DNA from: Deinococcus sedimenti
GTDB lineage: Bacteria > Deinococcota > Deinococci > Deinococcales > Deinococcaceae
DNA: 64,000 nt
Reading direction: 5' to 3'
Assembly (NCBI RefSeq): GCF_014648135.1
Contig: NZ_BMQN01000001.1
Location: forward strand, 248,001-312,000
The first letter of the stretch is position 1; the number at the start of each line of letters is the position of its first letter. The notes under the pieces were generated by a model. The model saw nothing but the letters and a program-made list of their open reading frames with translations, was not told the origin of the DNA and did no database searches. Below are positions 1 to 9,743 of this stretch, in pieces. The position numbers and the translations under genes are program-made.

Positions 1-1587
1 GACCTCGCCCACCGTGCAGCGGGCCTGCATGGCGGTCACGCTCAGGGCCAGCAGGTTGCCTGACCCGCTGCGGGCGGCGTGTTCCAGGGCCGCGAGGGCG
101 GCCTGCACGGCCTGCGGGTCGCGCGTTTCCCGCACGCGGTTCAGGCGGGCGATCTGCGCGTCCCGCACGGCGGCGTTGTCGATGTCCAGCACGTCCACCG
201 GGGTGTCCTGCGTGGGGCGGTACTTGTTCACGCCGACGATGACGTCCTCGCCCCGGTCAATGCGGGCCTGTTTGCGCGCGGCGGACTCCTCGATGCGCAG
301 TTTCGGCACGCCGCTCTCGATGGCCTTCGCCATGCCGCCCAGCGACTCGACCTCCCGCATCAGTTCCCGCGCCTTCTCCGCGAGGTCGTGGGTGAGGCGT
401 TCCATCATGAAGCTGCCGCCCCAGGGGTCCACGACGTGCGGGATGCCCGTTTCCTCCTGGATGACCAGCTGGGTGTTGCGGGCAATCCGGGCGCTGAAGT
501 CGGTGGGCAGGCCGATGGCCTCGTCGAAGGAGTTCGTGTGCAGGCTCTGCGTGCCGCCGAACACGGCGGCCATGGCCTCGACGGTCGTGCGGATGACGTT
601 GTTGTACGGGTCCTGCTCGGTGAGGCTCCAGCCGCTCGTCTGGCAGTGGGTGCGCAGCGCGCGGCTCATGGGGTTTTTCGGCTCGAAGGGCGCCATGAGT
701 TCGCTCCACAGGAGTCGGGCGGCGCGGAGCTTGGCGACCTCCATGTAGAAGTTCATGCCGATCCCGAAGAAGAAACTCAGGCGCGGCGCGAACTCGTCGA
801 TGTGCAGGCCCTTGCCGAGCGCGGCCTTCACGTACTCCAGCCCGTCGGCGAGGGTGTAGGCGAGTTCCAGCGCGGCGTTCGCCCCGGCCTCCTGGATGTG
901 GTACCCGCTGATGGAAATCGAGTTGAAGCGTGGCATCTGCTGCGCCGTGAACTCGATGATGTCCGCGATGATCCGCATGCTGGGCGCCGGCGGGTAGATG
1001 TACGTGTTGCGGACCATGAACTCTTTCAGGATGTCGTTCTGGATGGTCCCGGACAGCTGGTCCAGCGTCGCGCCCTGCTCCAGCCCCGCCACGATGTACC
1101 CGGCGAGGATCGGCAGGACCGCGCCGTTCATGGTCATGGACACCGACATTTCGCTCAACGGAATGCCGTCGAAGAGGATCTTCATGTCCTCGACGCTGTC
1201 GATGGCGACCCCGGCCTTGCCCACATCGCCCACCACGCGCGGGTGGTCGCTGTCGTACCCGCGGTGCGTGGCGAGATCGAACGCGACCGACAGGCCCTTC
1301 TGCCCCGCGGCGAGGTTACGGCGGTAGAACGCGTTCGATTCCTCGGCGGTACTGAAGCCCGCGTACTGCCGGATGGTCCAGGGGCGCGCGGCATACATGG
1401 TGGCGCGGGGGCCGCGCGTGAAGGGCGGCAGGCCCGGCAGGGACGCGGTGTCCACGTCGCGGGTGTCGTCTGCGGTGTACAGGGCCTGAAGGGTGATGCC
1501 CTCGGGCGTCTCGCGGTTCAGGCGCGAAACGTCGGCGCCTTTCAGGTCCTTGCTGGCCTGGGCTTTCCAGGCACTCAGGTCGGGCAT
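1..1587 (-). CDS. Methylmalonyl-CoA mutase large (alpha) subunit, C-terminal end outside window
   Basis: This enzyme interconverts (R)-methylmalonyl-CoA and succinyl-CoA with adenosylcobalamin, usually the last step of propionyl-CoA breakdown. The 529 visible residues hold the substrate-binding TIM barrel: [18 protein letters not shown] near residue 70, [12 protein letters not shown] near 150, and the family signature around [20 protein letters not shown] near 370. The frame is open to base 1, so the C-terminus is missing; whether the B12 domain is fused or is a separate subunit cannot be seen. The ATG at 1587 is preceded by GGAGG at a good distance. A promoter and a TetR-type operator lie just upstream. 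Confidence 0.95.
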   Translation of the reverse strand, partial: MPDLSAWKAQASKDLKGADVSRLNRETPEGITLQALYTADDTRDVDTASLPGLPPFTRGPRATMYAARPWTIRQYAGFSTAEESNAFYRRNLAAGQKGLSVAFDLATHRGYDSDHPRVVGDVGKAGVAIDSVEDMKILFDGIPLSEMSVSMTMNGAVLPILAGYIVAGLEQGATLDQLSGTIQNDILKEFMVRNTYIYPPAPSMRIIADIIEFTAQQMPRFNSISISGYHIQEAGANAALELAYTLADGLEYVKAALGKGLHIDEFAPRLSFFFGIGMNFYMEVAKLRAARLLWSELMAPFEPKNPMSRALRTHCQTSGWSLTEQDPYNNVIRTTVEAMAAVFGGTQSLHTNSFDEAIGLPTDFSARIARNTQLVIQEETGIPHVVDPWGGSFMMERLTHDLAEKARELMREVESLGGMAKAIESGVPKLRIEESAARKQARIDRGEDVIVGVNKYRPTQDTPVDVLDIDNAAVRDAQIARLNRVRETRDPQAVQAALAALEHAARSGSGNLLALSVTAMQARCTVGEV

Positions 1588-1612
1588 GTGTGTTCCTCCG
1601 TGTGCTGCCGCC

Positions 1613-1655
1613 ATCATGCCACCCACCCCGCACGCGCACCAAACGGTCGTTCGGT
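1613..1655 (-). promoter_or_regulatory. Promoter and PaaR-like operator of the mutase gene
   Basis: On the minus strand TTGGTG (1642-1637) and CATGAT (1618-1613) are 18 bases apart and form a plausible sigma-70 promoter. Overlapping the -35 box is the inverted repeat ACCAAACGGTCGTTCGGT (1638-1655). It has perfect ACC-n-AACG-nn-CGTT-n-GGT symmetry and fits the CNAACGNNCGTTNG pattern I recall for the TetR-family phenylacetyl-CoA-responsive repressor PaaR of Thermus. Repression by a CoA-ester-sensing regulator is inferred; no such regulator lies in the window. Confidence 0.65.
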
Positions 1656-1784
1656 CCCGGCTCCTGAAGGCTGTTCCCGCGTGTGGGACAGCCCCGCCCC
1701 ACATCATTCTGTGTCAGTGAGAAAACACCGCTCCTGCTTCGCCCCCCGTGAAATCAGAGTGTGGGGAATGCTAAGCTTCTGCCC

Positions 1785-2459
1785 GTGACCGCCGACACCC
1801 CCTCAGCGAGACCCGTGAAGCTCGCGCCCAGCATCCTGGCCAGCGACTTCGCCCGCCTGGGCGAAGAACTGAACGCCATCGAGAGTGCAGACTGGGCCCA
1901 CGTGGACGTCATGGACGGCCAGTTCGTCCCGAATATCAGCTTCGGGCTGCCCATCCTGGCCGCCGCCCGCGCCGCCAGCAGTCTGTTCATGGACGTGCAC
2001 CTGATGATCGACCGGCCCGAACGGTACCTGCGGGACTTCGCCGACGCCGGCGCGGATGGCCTCACCGTGCACGTCGAGAGCACCCCCCACATCCACCGCG
2101 CCGTGCAGCAGATCAAGGAACTGGGCAAGCAGGCGGGCGTCACCCTGAACCCCGGCACGCCCCTCGAAACCCTGCGACCCGTCCTGGCCGACGTGGACCT
2201 CGTCCTGATCATGAGCGTCAACCCCGGCTTCGGCGGGCAGAAGTTCATCCCGCACAGCCTGGAGCGCATCCGCACCGTCCGCCGCTGGCTCGACGAGATC
2301 GGCAGCCCCGCCGAACTGCAGGTGGACGGCGGCGTCAGCGCCACGAACGCCCGCGCCGTCGTGAACGCCGGGGCGAGCAACCTCGTCGCGGGCAGCGCCG
2401 TGTTCGGCCCCGGCGGCGCTCAGGCCGGACTGGAACGCCTGCGTGAGGCCCTGAAATAA
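1785..2459 (+). CDS. rpe: Ribulose-phosphate 3-epimerase
   Basis: Rpe interconverts ribulose 5-phosphate and xylulose 5-phosphate in the pentose phosphate pathway. The 224-residue protein shows the family blocks in order: [63 protein letters not shown] and VDGGV near the end. These carry the metal-binding Asp and His residues of the TIM barrel. I chose GTG 1785 because TAAGCT at 1772-1777 makes a -10 box 7 bases before it, giving a leaderless start. A longer in-frame start at 1761 has no support. The next gene begins 1 base after the stop codon. Confidence 0.96.
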   Translation: MTADTPSARPVKLAPSILASDFARLGEELNAIESADWAHVDVMDGQFVPNISFGLPILAAARAASSLFMDVHLMIDRPERYLRDFADAGADGLTVHVESTPHIHRAVQQIKELGKQAGVTLNPGTPLETLRPVLADVDLVLIMSVNPGFGGQKFIPHSLERIRTVRRWLDEIGSPAELQVDGGVSATNARAVVNAGASNLVAGSAVFGPGGAQAGLERLREALK

Positions 2460-2460
2460 C

Positions 2461-3180
2461 ATGCGCCTCCGGGTCGATCTCCTCCCCCACGGCACGTACC
2501 CCGACGTGGTCGTCGTCATCGACGTCCTGCGCGCCACCACCACCGCCATCACGTACCTCGAACGCGGCGCGGACGCCCTCCTGCTGACCGCCACGCCCGA
2601 CGTCGCCCTGAACCTCCGCACGGAAGGCAGCCCCTACCTCCTCGGCGGGGAACGCGGCGGGCTGCCCATCCCCGGCTTCGACTTCGGCAACAGCCCCGTC
2701 GAGGCCGCCGGGCAGAACTTCACCGGCAAGACGGTCGTCATGAACACCACCAACGGCACCGGCGCCGCCCACATCGCCGCGCAGACCGGGAAACACATAT
2801 TCCTGGCCGCCCTGACGAACGCGCACGCCGCCGCCCGCCGCGCCCGCGCCACCGCCACCGAGGAGATCGCCATCGTCTGCGCCGGCACCGACGAGCACGT
2901 CGGCCTGGAAGACGTGTACGCCGCCGGGGTGCTCGCCGAGTACCTGCTTGCCATGGGCGAATTCACCATCGACGACGGCGCCCGCATCGCCCTGACCGTC
3001 CGCCGTAACTGCGGCAACCCCCTCGAAGCCCTGGGCAGCAGCGGGCACGGACAGCACCTGAACCGCCTGGGCCTGGGCGAGGACGTCCGCGCAGCAGCCG
3101 GACTGAGCACCAGCACCATCGTGCCCACCCTGAACCGGGACAGCGCGCCCGAAGGCACGTTGAAATTCACCGCCGGGTGA
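2461..3180 (+). CDS. comB: ComB-like 2-phosphosulfolactate phosphatase family protein
   Basis: The 239-residue protein carries the ComB hallmarks: [12 protein letters not shown] near residue 20, [20 protein letters not shown] near 60, MNTTNGTGA near 95 and a C-terminal GSSGHG. In methanogens ComB removes phosphate from 2-phosphosulfolactate in coenzyme M synthesis. Most bacterial members lack the rest of that pathway, so the true substrate here is unknown. The ATG follows the rpe stop after one base, so the two are co-transcribed and probably translationally coupled. The family call is firm; the reaction is only inferred. Confidence 0.85.
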   Translation: MRLRVDLLPHGTYPDVVVVIDVLRATTTAITYLERGADALLLTATPDVALNLRTEGSPYLLGGERGGLPIPGFDFGNSPVEAAGQNFTGKTVVMNTTNGTGAAHIAAQTGKHIFLAALTNAHAAARRARATATEEIAIVCAGTDEHVGLEDVYAAGVLAEYLLAMGEFTIDDGARIALTVRRNCGNPLEALGSSGHGQHLNRLGLGEDVRAAAGLSTSTIVPTLNRDSAPEGTLKFTAG

Positions 3181-3273
3181 GGTGGTCATCCCCGGTGCGC
3201 CCGCTCAGCAAGTGCGGCGTGGTGGGCATGTGCGTGCGGCACGACTTCAGATCTCCGCTAGCATGAAGGTTAC

Positions 3274-4881
3274 ATGAACGGTCCGGATCTCCTGAACCTG
3301 CTGCGCGCCCGCGATATCGAACCCCTGCACGCCCACCTCACCGACCTGCAGGCCCGGTTCGAGGCCGGGCGGGTCAGCGAAGGCGACCTGTTGCAGGCCT
3401 TTCGCGCGTTCCAGACCTCCGACCTGACCCTCGGGGAGGGCTTCCAGAAGTGGACCGAGGCGCACCCCGGCACGTACGCCCCGCAGGTGGCGCTCGCCGG
3501 GTGGTTCCTGGGCCGAGCCTGGGAAGCGCGAGGGCAGACCACGTCGGTCCACGTCAGCGATCAGGGGTACCGCGCAATGGAGCACTTTCTGGAACAGGCG
3601 GACGGGTGCGCCCGAAACGCCACGACCCTGACGAGTCGTCCCCTGGCGGCCTGGAACGTCGTGGCGGGTGCCGCCAACACGCGTGGCTGTCAGCTCGAAC
3701 TTCACGATGTGCAGGCCCAGCAATACCCGGACTGGTTCACGCGCGCGCTCGCGGACAATCCCAACAGCCTGCATCTGCGCCGCGTGATGCTCAAGAACCT
3801 GCGGACCGAGTGGGGCGGTAGCGAGGAACACATGTTGAGTTTCGTCCGCCAGCAGCAGGAGGACGGACGGCTCGGTCAGGCCGACATGCAGCGCCTCTGG
3901 GCGGAATTTCACAGCCACGTGTCGCATCACGCTATGCACTTTGCGCGCGATCATGACCGGGCCATCGAACGGGCCAGTGTGGCCGCAGACCTCCACCCAC
4001 CGCAGGCTGAACAGCTGTTCATCGCCCTGACCAGTGCGGCCTCGCCAGGGCCGGCGCGGCTAGCCGCACTGCGCCGCTTCCTTCAGGCCGCCGAGAAGGA
4101 TCCGACCGTGACCCTGAGCGGGAACTTCTACTGGGCACTGGCCAAGGCTGCGTCCTGGATTCAGCCGGAACTGCCCGGACTGCGCGCCCTCCTTGCCCGT
4201 GACCTCCAGCAGGGTGGCCCGGACAGCGCCGTATGGATCGCCCGCCTGCGCCGCCGCCACCCCACTTGGAATCTGCCAGACCCGCTCACTGCGCTGCGCG
4301 TCGCGCGGGACCAGGGGCATACCGAAGCGGCTGAGCAGATCGTGTACGACTCGGAAGCCCCGACTCCAAATGCAGAGACCCGCGGCGACATTCTGAAAGC
4401 CGCTGACCTGTACAGCGGCGACATGAGCTGGCATGTCTATCAGGACTTCCCGGCTTACCAGCAGCAGTTCGGGCTGTCAGACCGGCAGCGGTTCAAGTAC
4501 CTGCACCGCGCTGCAGACGGAGGCAACAATGAAGCCCGGGTCGAACTCGCGCAGCAGCTGCGTGCCGGGACGGTCGAACTGGGCAGTGACGGTGTGCTGC
4601 GCCCAGTGAACACTGCGCCGCTACAGTCCAGCCTCAATTACGCCCGGCACCTGCTCGAACGCGCAGCTGCCGCCAATCATGAACCTGCCCGGCGGCAGCT
4701 GCGCGACGCGGACCCGCAGGAGTGGAACGCAGACCGCGCAGCCTGCCGGATGCCCGCTGCGCAGACGCCCGCCATGGAAATGCCCGAACCCGCGCGGCGG
4801 AGCCGCTGGGACGTCTGGTGGAAGGTCATGCTGGTCCTGGCGGGACTGCGCCTCGTCGCGGCACTGTTCGGTCATCACTGA
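3274..4881 (+). CDS. DUF4034-type protein with C-terminal membrane anchor
   Basis: This 535-residue protein is of unknown function. The first half (about 1-280) has the DUF4034 pattern: a helical start, WFLGRAWEARGQ near residue 80, and WGGSEEHMLSFVRQQ near 190. The second half is helical, with a Sel1/TPR-like stretch around 400-475. A single hydrophobic helix near 515-530 (VMLVLAGLRLVAALF) ends two residues before the C-terminus and suggests tail anchoring, so most of the protein would face the cytoplasm. TAGCAT at 3259-3264 is a -10 box 9 bases before the ATG, so the leader is very short. Confidence 0.75.
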   Translation: MNGPDLLNLLRARDIEPLHAHLTDLQARFEAGRVSEGDLLQAFRAFQTSDLTLGEGFQKWTEAHPGTYAPQVALAGWFLGRAWEARGQTTSVHVSDQGYRAMEHFLEQADGCARNATTLTSRPLAAWNVVAGAANTRGCQLELHDVQAQQYPDWFTRALADNPNSLHLRRVMLKNLRTEWGGSEEHMLSFVRQQQEDGRLGQADMQRLWAEFHSHVSHHAMHFARDHDRAIERASVAADLHPPQAEQLFIALTSAASPGPARLAALRRFLQAAEKDPTVTLSGNFYWALAKAASWIQPELPGLRALLARDLQQGGPDSAVWIARLRRRHPTWNLPDPLTALRVARDQGHTEAAEQIVYDSEAPTPNAETRGDILKAADLYSGDMSWHVYQDFPAYQQQFGLSDRQRFKYLHRAADGGNNEARVELAQQLRAGTVELGSDGVLRPVNTAPLQSSLNYARHLLERAAAANHEPARRQLRDADPQEWNADRAACRMPAAQTPAMEMPEPARRSRWDVWWKVMLVLAGLRLVAALFGHH

Positions 4882-4928
4882 ACGCCCGCTGACCTTCCGT
4901 GCGCCCCGCAGCCGTTACGCTGTGGGGC

Positions 4929-6158
4929 GTGACTGTTTTTCCCTCTGATCTCAAGTTGAGTGCCGTGACGCCCGTGGACGCGGTGGACTGGGCGGCGATT
5001 CCCAGTCCGGCGTTCGTGCTGGACGAGTCGCGGCTGCGCCGGAACCTGGAACTGATCTCGTACGTGCAGCGGGAGAGTGGCGCGCAGATCATCGTGGCGT
5101 TCAAGGGGTTCTCGATGTGGTCGGCGTTTCCGATGCTGCGCGAGTACGGGATTACCGGGGCGACGGCGAGCAGCCTGAACGAGGCGATCCTGGCCAGGGA
5201 GGAGATGCGGGGCGAGGTGCATGTGTACGCCCCGGCGTACAGCGATGAGGAGTTCCCGCGCATCCTGGCGCTGGCCGATCACCTGGTGTTCAACTCGTTC
5301 CGGCAGTGGGAGCGCTTTAAGCCGCAGGTGATGGCGGCGCGGGCGGAGGGCCGCACCGTGCACGTGGGTATCCGCGTGAACCCGGAGTACGCCGAGGTGG
5401 AGACGGATCTGTACAACCCGGCTGGGCCGTTCAGTCGCCTGGGCGTGACGCGGCGCGAGTTCCGCATGGACCTGATGGACGGCGTGGACGGCCTGCATTT
5501 CCATACGCTGTGCGAGAAGGACAGCGACACGCTGGAGCGGACGCTGGAGGTGCTGGAGCGGAACTTCGGGGACGTGCTGGCGCGCGTGAAGTGGGTGAAC
5601 TTCGGCGGGGGGCACCTGATGACCCGCGAGGGGTACGACATTTCGCGCCTGATTCGCGTGGTGCGTGCCTTCCGCGAGCGGTGGGGCGTGCACGTGATCC
5701 TGGAGCCCGGCAGCGCGTTCGGCTGGCAGACGGGCTGGCTGGTGAGCAGCGTGCTGGACGTGGTGCACAACGTCAAGGACGCGGTGCTGCTGGACATCAG
5801 CGTGTCGGCGCACATGCCGGACGTGCTGGAGATGCCGTACCGGCCGCGCATCCTGGGTGCGGGCGATCCGCCGGAGCTGGATCACCACCGCGAGACGACC
5901 GAGGGCGTGGGTGGGCACGCGTTCATCATTGGCGGGACGACCTGCCTGGCGGGGGACGTGGTCGGGGAGTACGTGTTCGACCGGCCCCTGGATGTCGGGG
6001 ACCGGGTGGTGTTCGATGACATGATTCACTACACGATGGTGAAGACGACGTTCTTCAACGGCGTGAAGCATCCGGATATCGGCATCCTGCACCTGGACGG
6101 GTCGTACGAGCGCGTGAAGTCGTTCGGGTACGAGGAGTTCCGCGCGAAGCTCAGCTGA
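4929..6158 (+). CDS. nspC: Carboxynorspermidine/carboxyspermidine decarboxylase
   Basis: NspC is a PLP-dependent alanine-racemase-fold decarboxylase that turns carboxynorspermidine or carboxyspermidine into norspermidine or spermidine. The 409-residue protein shows IPSPAFVLDESRLRRNLE at the start, the PLP lysine region IIVAFKGFSMW near residue 58, GLHFHTLCEKD near 185, WVNFGGGHLMTREGYD near 225, LEPGSAFGW near 255 and CLAGDVVGEYVFDR near 340. GTG 4929 is chosen because TACGCT (4916-4921) sits 7 bases upstream, giving a leaderless start. The partner dehydrogenase is not next to it. Confidence 0.9.
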   Translation: MTVFPSDLKLSAVTPVDAVDWAAIPSPAFVLDESRLRRNLELISYVQRESGAQIIVAFKGFSMWSAFPMLREYGITGATASSLNEAILAREEMRGEVHVYAPAYSDEEFPRILALADHLVFNSFRQWERFKPQVMAARAEGRTVHVGIRVNPEYAEVETDLYNPAGPFSRLGVTRREFRMDLMDGVDGLHFHTLCEKDSDTLERTLEVLERNFGDVLARVKWVNFGGGHLMTREGYDISRLIRVVRAFRERWGVHVILEPGSAFGWQTGWLVSSVLDVVHNVKDAVLLDISVSAHMPDVLEMPYRPRILGAGDPPELDHHRETTEGVGGHAFIIGGTTCLAGDVVGEYVFDRPLDVGDRVVFDDMIHYTMVKTTFFNGVKHPDIGILHLDGSYERVKSFGYEEFRAKLS

Positions 6159-6529
6159 CGGAATGGGTGTGGGCCGCTCCCTCTGCGCGTGGGAGCGGCC
6201 CTGGTGCTGGAAAGCGGTGGTGAGGAGCGGGGTGTTCCCCTGCCCGTGGGGGCGGGGTGCCGATTGTGACCCCGTGTGGTGGCCGCGCACGTTGCGGCGT
6301 CGGGACGGGGGTGGGGGGTGGGCCGGGGGCGTGGTGTGGGTCCCTCCGGCAGCACGGCTGGTTCGATTGGTCTTAACCTCTTCCGAGGTGAGCTCAGGGT
6401 ACCCCCCGGAGCTGACCCGCCACTGAAGCACACCCTCATGGAGGCGCTTTCGTCACTCATCCACCTTGAGGATCGCGCCCTGAACCACGCGAAAAACCGC
6501 CCCGACTGGGGCGGTCCAGGCGACCTGAA
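6159..6529. terminator. Convergent intergenic stretch with two terminators
   Basis: This 371-base gap separates two convergent genes. A strong hairpin follows nspC (GGGCCGCTCC pairing with GGAGCGGCCC, 6174-6197), without a clear U-run. At the other end ACCGCCCC pairs with GGGGCGGT (6495-6514). Read on the minus strand this stem is followed by TTTTT, a textbook Rho-independent terminator for the DUF4384 gene ending at 6530. Between them I see no convincing gene; the open frames there have shadow-like composition. Confidence 0.75.
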
Positions 6530-7801
6530 TTACTTGCGGTAGACCTTGGTCACGCCGTTCACGGTGCGGATGGTGCCGCCCTCGAAGTCGGCCGCCCACG
6601 CGCCACTGATGGTGTACTGATCACGGGTGGGGAAGCCCAGGAACGAGCCGCTGCCGCCCAGCCCCTGGTAGGTCTTCAGGACGTTTCCGCTCAGCCAGAA
6701 CGTGCCGTACTTCTCGGTGCCGTACAGCGCGCCGTTCTGGAAGAAGCCGTACAGGCCGCTGGTGCCCAGGCTGTTCTGCGGGATGACCTTCTCGTCACCG
6801 GCGGCCCAGCCCAGGCGGCTGGGGGGGCGGGTGGCGCCGTTCTCGCCCTTTGCCAGCGCCAGGTAGCGTTCCAGGATCATGCCGTGCACGGCGTACGAGC
6901 GGCTGCTGCCGTTCGCGTGAAGCAGCACGGCGTCACCGTACGCACCGACACCCTTGAACTTCTGCCACAGCCCGTCGCCCCAGCCGCTGGCGTACGTGGT
7001 GGCCTGACCGAGACTCTCGTCGCCCTTCAGGCGAGCGTAGGCGTCCACCATGGCCTGATCGCGCGTGCCGTTCTGCCGCTCGCCGGGCTGAATGGTGCCC
7101 GTGGGCTGCGCCGGCTGAGCAGGAGCGGGCTGGGCGGGAGTGGGTTGTGCAGGGGCGGGCTGCTGGCCCTGGCCGGGCGTGATGGTTACAGTGCCGGTCG
7201 TGCTGCCCGGCATGGCGGGCGTGGGGTTCGCGACCGGCGTGCCGCCCACCTTGAAGGTCACCACGTCCGTCGTCCAGCCGTCGGCGGGCAGGGGGTTGAC
7301 GACGATACTCAGCGCGCGGGCCAGATTCTCCTGCCCCTTGACGCTCACCTGCGCGAAGCCCTGGTCCTTGGCGAACTTGGCGATGTCCGTCAGGTCCAGT
7401 TCTTTGGTGCTGGCCAGGGCCAGCAGGCGGTCCTGACCGTTGGGTCCGCCGATGTTCAGGCCGTACTTCGCGTTCTGCTGCGGGAATACGCGGGTCACGC
7501 CGCCCTGCACGAAGTTGCTCTCCTCGAAGTTGTTCGGGAAGAACAGGTCGACGACGCCGTTGGCGTTGATGTTGAACAGGTACACGTAGGCGTCCTGGTT
7601 GGTCTTGACGGCCACCTTGATCGCCTCGCCCTTGCGGTAGGTGGGGTTGGCCTTGCCGCTGGCGTCCTTGTTCACCCAGACTTCCACGTTCAGTTTCGTC
7701 TCGACGGGGTTCACGATAATGCTCTGGGCGGTGATCTTGGCGGGGCTGGCGCTGGCGGTGCCGAGCAGAAGGGTACTCAGGATCAGGGTTCGTTTCAGCA
7801 T
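6530..7801 (-). CDS. Secreted DUF4384 protein with C-terminal LGFP-like repeats
   Basis: The 423-residue protein begins with a signal peptide (MLKRTLILSTLLLGTASAS). A DUF4384 domain follows (about 25-180) with AYVYLFNINANGVVDLFFPNN. Next comes a linker rich in Pro, Ala and Gln (about 185-245). The last 150 residues carry LGFP-like repeats (RLGWAAGDEKV, GALYGTEKYGTFWL, FLGFPTRDQ, DFEGGTI), which in other proteins sit at the cell surface. The ATG at 7801 has an excellent AAGGAGG site. An envelope or surface role is inferred, and the gene stands alone. Confidence 0.8.
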   Translation of the reverse strand: MLKRTLILSTLLLGTASASPAKITAQSIIVNPVETKLNVEVWVNKDASGKANPTYRKGEAIKVAVKTNQDAYVYLFNINANGVVDLFFPNNFEESNFVQGGVTRVFPQQNAKYGLNIGGPNGQDRLLALASTKELDLTDIAKFAKDQGFAQVSVKGQENLARALSIVVNPLPADGWTTDVVTFKVGGTPVANPTPAMPGSTTGTVTITPGQGQQPAPAQPTPAQPAPAQPAQPTGTIQPGERQNGTRDQAMVDAYARLKGDESLGQATTYASGWGDGLWQKFKGVGAYGDAVLLHANGSSRSYAVHGMILERYLALAKGENGATRPPSRLGWAAGDEKVIPQNSLGTSGLYGFFQNGALYGTEKYGTFWLSGNVLKTYQGLGGSGSFLGFPTRDQYTISGAWAADFEGGTIRTVNGVTKVYRK

Positions 7802-7997
7802 GGTGGTGCCTCCTTGTGGTGAGAGGCACCGTACCCCGCCACTCTGACCGGTTGCTGATAAAAAACCGTCCCACAAGGGATTCCCAAGGGTGACTGAAGA
7901 ATTCTTGATGAGCTGATGCAAGCGTATGAGAGGTGGAAAGGCGGCCTATAACGTCGGGTTACATCCTCAGGGGCGCCCGGTGCCCTACCCTGAACCC

Positions 7998-8396
7998 ATG
8001 CGGCGCGTCATGTTTGTTCTGCTGCTGGGCACCGGGCCGGTCACGGCACAGGGAACGCCGCAGACCATCTCGGACCCCTGGCCGGGTTCTGCGGTCCTGA
8101 CCCGGCTGTTCGTGCTGTCTGCCGGACGCGCGGACCGGGATCAGCTGATCCGGACCCTGGACCTCACCGTGGCGCAGGTGCGGGAACTCCAGCGGCTGGC
8201 GTCCAGCGAGCGGGCCTACGCGCAGGCGGCCCGTCCCCTGAATCCCGCAGCTGCCCGGGGGCTGAACGTGAAGCTGGCCGCCATGAACGCCGAGAAGGAC
8301 CGCAAGGTCCGGCGCCTGCTGGGCAGCGACTACGCGGTCTTCCGCGCGTGGGTGCGCAACTGGTGGCAGGCGCAGGTCCGGCGCGCCCAGAGCTGA
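7998..8396 (+). CDS. Small secreted protein of unknown function
   Basis: I do not recognise this 132-residue protein. It starts with a short signal peptide (MRRVMFVLLLGTGPVTAQG). The mature part is helical, with LVAQVRELQRL-like amphipathic segments and a basic, tryptophan-containing end (AWVRNWWQAQVRRAQ). ATG 7998 is preceded by TACCCT (7986-7991) with 6 bases between, so the mRNA is probably leaderless; an upstream in-frame start at 7926 would bury the signal peptide. It is divergent from the DUF4384 gene. Confidence 0.6.
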   Translation: MRRVMFVLLLGTGPVTAQGTPQTISDPWPGSAVLTRLFVLSAGRADRDQLIRTLDLTVAQVRELQRLASSERAYAQAARPLNPAAARGLNVKLAAMNAEKDRKVRRLLGSDYAVFRAWVRNWWQAQVRRAQS

Positions 8397-8402
8397 CCGG
8401 GT

Positions 8403-9176
8403 TCAGCTCAGGCGGGCTGCCAGCCACAGGGCCAGCGGAGCGATGGCCAGGGCCGGCAGCAGGCTGCCCACCCGAACGCGGCGGTCCTCGAAGCCCAGCC
8501 CGGCCAGCATGAGGTTCCAGCTGATGCCGATGATGGTCAGGCCGCCCGCGCCGGTGACCAGCAGCACGTACGGGTTCGTCTTCAGGACCTGCGGGTCCGC
8601 GCCGCCCAGCAGCCCGGCGGCAAAGGTCCCCGCCAGCAGGCTGATCCCGCCCTGCACGAGCAGCACCGTCAGCGCGCTGAAGCCCACCCCGATCCCGTAC
8701 GCGCCCGCCAGGGCCAGCGCCGCAATGCCGTCCAGCGTGGCCTTCAGGACGTACGTGGCGTTGTCGCCGGTCAGGCCGTTCTGCAGCCCGCCGATCACGG
8801 TCATCGGGCCGATGCAGAACAGCAGACTGGCCGCCACGAACCCCTCCGTGAAGCGGCCTCCGCCCCGGAAGCGGCGTTTCAGGGTCTCGCCCAGGCGTTC
8901 CAGGGCCTCCTCGATGCCCAGCGCCTCGCCGATCACGGCCCCCAGCGCCAGACTGACCAGCGCCAGGATCACGCCGGGCACCGCGCCGCCCGACACTCTG
9001 TTCAGGCTGCCCGCCATGTCCAGCCCGATGAACAGCGTCACCAGACTCAGGGTCTGCAGCAGCGTGCGCTGCGTCCGTTCCGGCAGGCGCCCCCCCACCG
9101 CGAGGCCCACGGCAGTGCCCAGCAGGACCGTGACGACGTTGACCAGGGTGCCGGACAGCTGCGACAGGACGCTCAT
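8403..9176 (-). CDS. DUF554 family membrane protein
   Basis: The 257-residue integral membrane protein has about seven hydrophobic helices. It shows DUF554 (YdfK/YqgA-like) features: GTLVNVVTVLLGTAVGL at the start, FVAASLLFCIGPMTVIGGLQNGLTGD near residue 115 and LKATLDGIAALALA near 145. The function of the family is unknown; transport has been suggested for relatives. On the minus strand TACAGT (9190-9185) lies 8 bases before the ATG, consistent with a leaderless start. It ends 6 bases from the small secreted protein, convergently. Confidence 0.88.
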   Translation of the reverse strand: MSVLSQLSGTLVNVVTVLLGTAVGLAVGGRLPERTQRTLLQTLSLVTLFIGLDMAGSLNRVSGGAVPGVILALVSLALGAVIGEALGIEEALERLGETLKRRFRGGGRFTEGFVAASLLFCIGPMTVIGGLQNGLTGDNATYVLKATLDGIAALALAGAYGIGVGFSALTVLLVQGGISLLAGTFAAGLLGGADPQVLKTNPYVLLVTGAGGLTIIGISWNLMLAGLGFEDRRVRVGSLLPALAIAPLALWLAARLS

Positions 9177-9508
9177 CGCCGCTGACTGTAGAGCATGCTG
9201 GCCTCCCGTCCGCGCCGACAGGCGAACCAGTCGCCCTCCGCCCGCAGGTCAGTGAACCTCAAGACCGGATGGGCCGGACCTCAAGATCAGCGCAAGACCT
9301 GTGACGCTCCGCTGATATGCGGTGTGGTACCTTCGTCGCAAGTTGAAACGAACGCTGCCCCACCTGCCCCGTACGCCGCGCCTGAGCGGTGGGCCGGGCG
9401 GCGCGCTCGTGAAGCCCATCCTGGCGTGCCGCGCGCTTTCCGGCACTGACATCGAATCTGAACGGGGCTGCCTGCGGGCGGCCCCGCTGCGTTGAAGGAG
9501 GTCTGACC
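9177..9508. promoter_or_regulatory. Intergenic region with possible promoter and structured leader for the HTH gene
   Basis: No gene is supported here. TACCTT at 9328-9333 is preceded by TGG, which could make an extended -10 promoter and a leader of about 170 bases for the HTH gene at 9509. A GC-rich hairpin (GGGGCTGCC pairing with GGCGGCCCC, about 9466-9488) sits just before the AAGGAGG ribosome site. Regulation through this leader is only a possibility. Confidence 0.35.
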
Positions 9509-9712
9509 GTGACCCTGAGCGACCAGTACCAGAACATGCCCAAACTTCTGAAAGTCAGTGAAGTCGCCGATTTCACCGGAACGCACGAACGAACCGTCCG
9601 CCGCTGGATCCGCGACGGCCGCCTGGGCGCCGTGGAACACCCCAGCGGCCTGCGCATTCCCCGCCGGGCGCTGTGGCGCTTCCTGGGACTCGATCTGGCC
9701 CTGAGCGCCTGA
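9509..9712 (+). CDS. Small MerR/excisionase-type helix-turn-helix protein
   Basis: This 67-residue protein is essentially one winged HTH. LLKVSEVADFTGTHERTVRRW (about 13-33) gives the helix-turn-helix, and IRDGRLGAVEHPSGLRIPRRAL gives the wing, as in BldC and excisionase-like MerR-type proteins. There is no effector domain. GTG 9509 has a near-perfect AAGGAGG site (9496-9502). No phage or integrase genes are nearby, so it is more likely a host regulator than an Xis; its target is unknown. Confidence 0.8.
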   Translation: MTLSDQYQNMPKLLKVSEVADFTGTHERTVRRWIRDGRLGAVEHPSGLRIPRRALWRFLGLDLALSA

Positions 9713-9743
9713 CCGGCCGGGCGCGGCTGGCACAATGGCGGGC

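Noticed and set aside
79..1788. Plus-strand frame opposite methylmalonyl-CoA mutase
   Set aside because: It is the antisense shadow of a conserved enzyme gene and has no recognisable motif.
6163..6542. Small frames in the convergent gap after nspC
   Set aside because: They have low-complexity Trp/Gly/Arg composition, no ribosome site and overlap two terminator hairpins.
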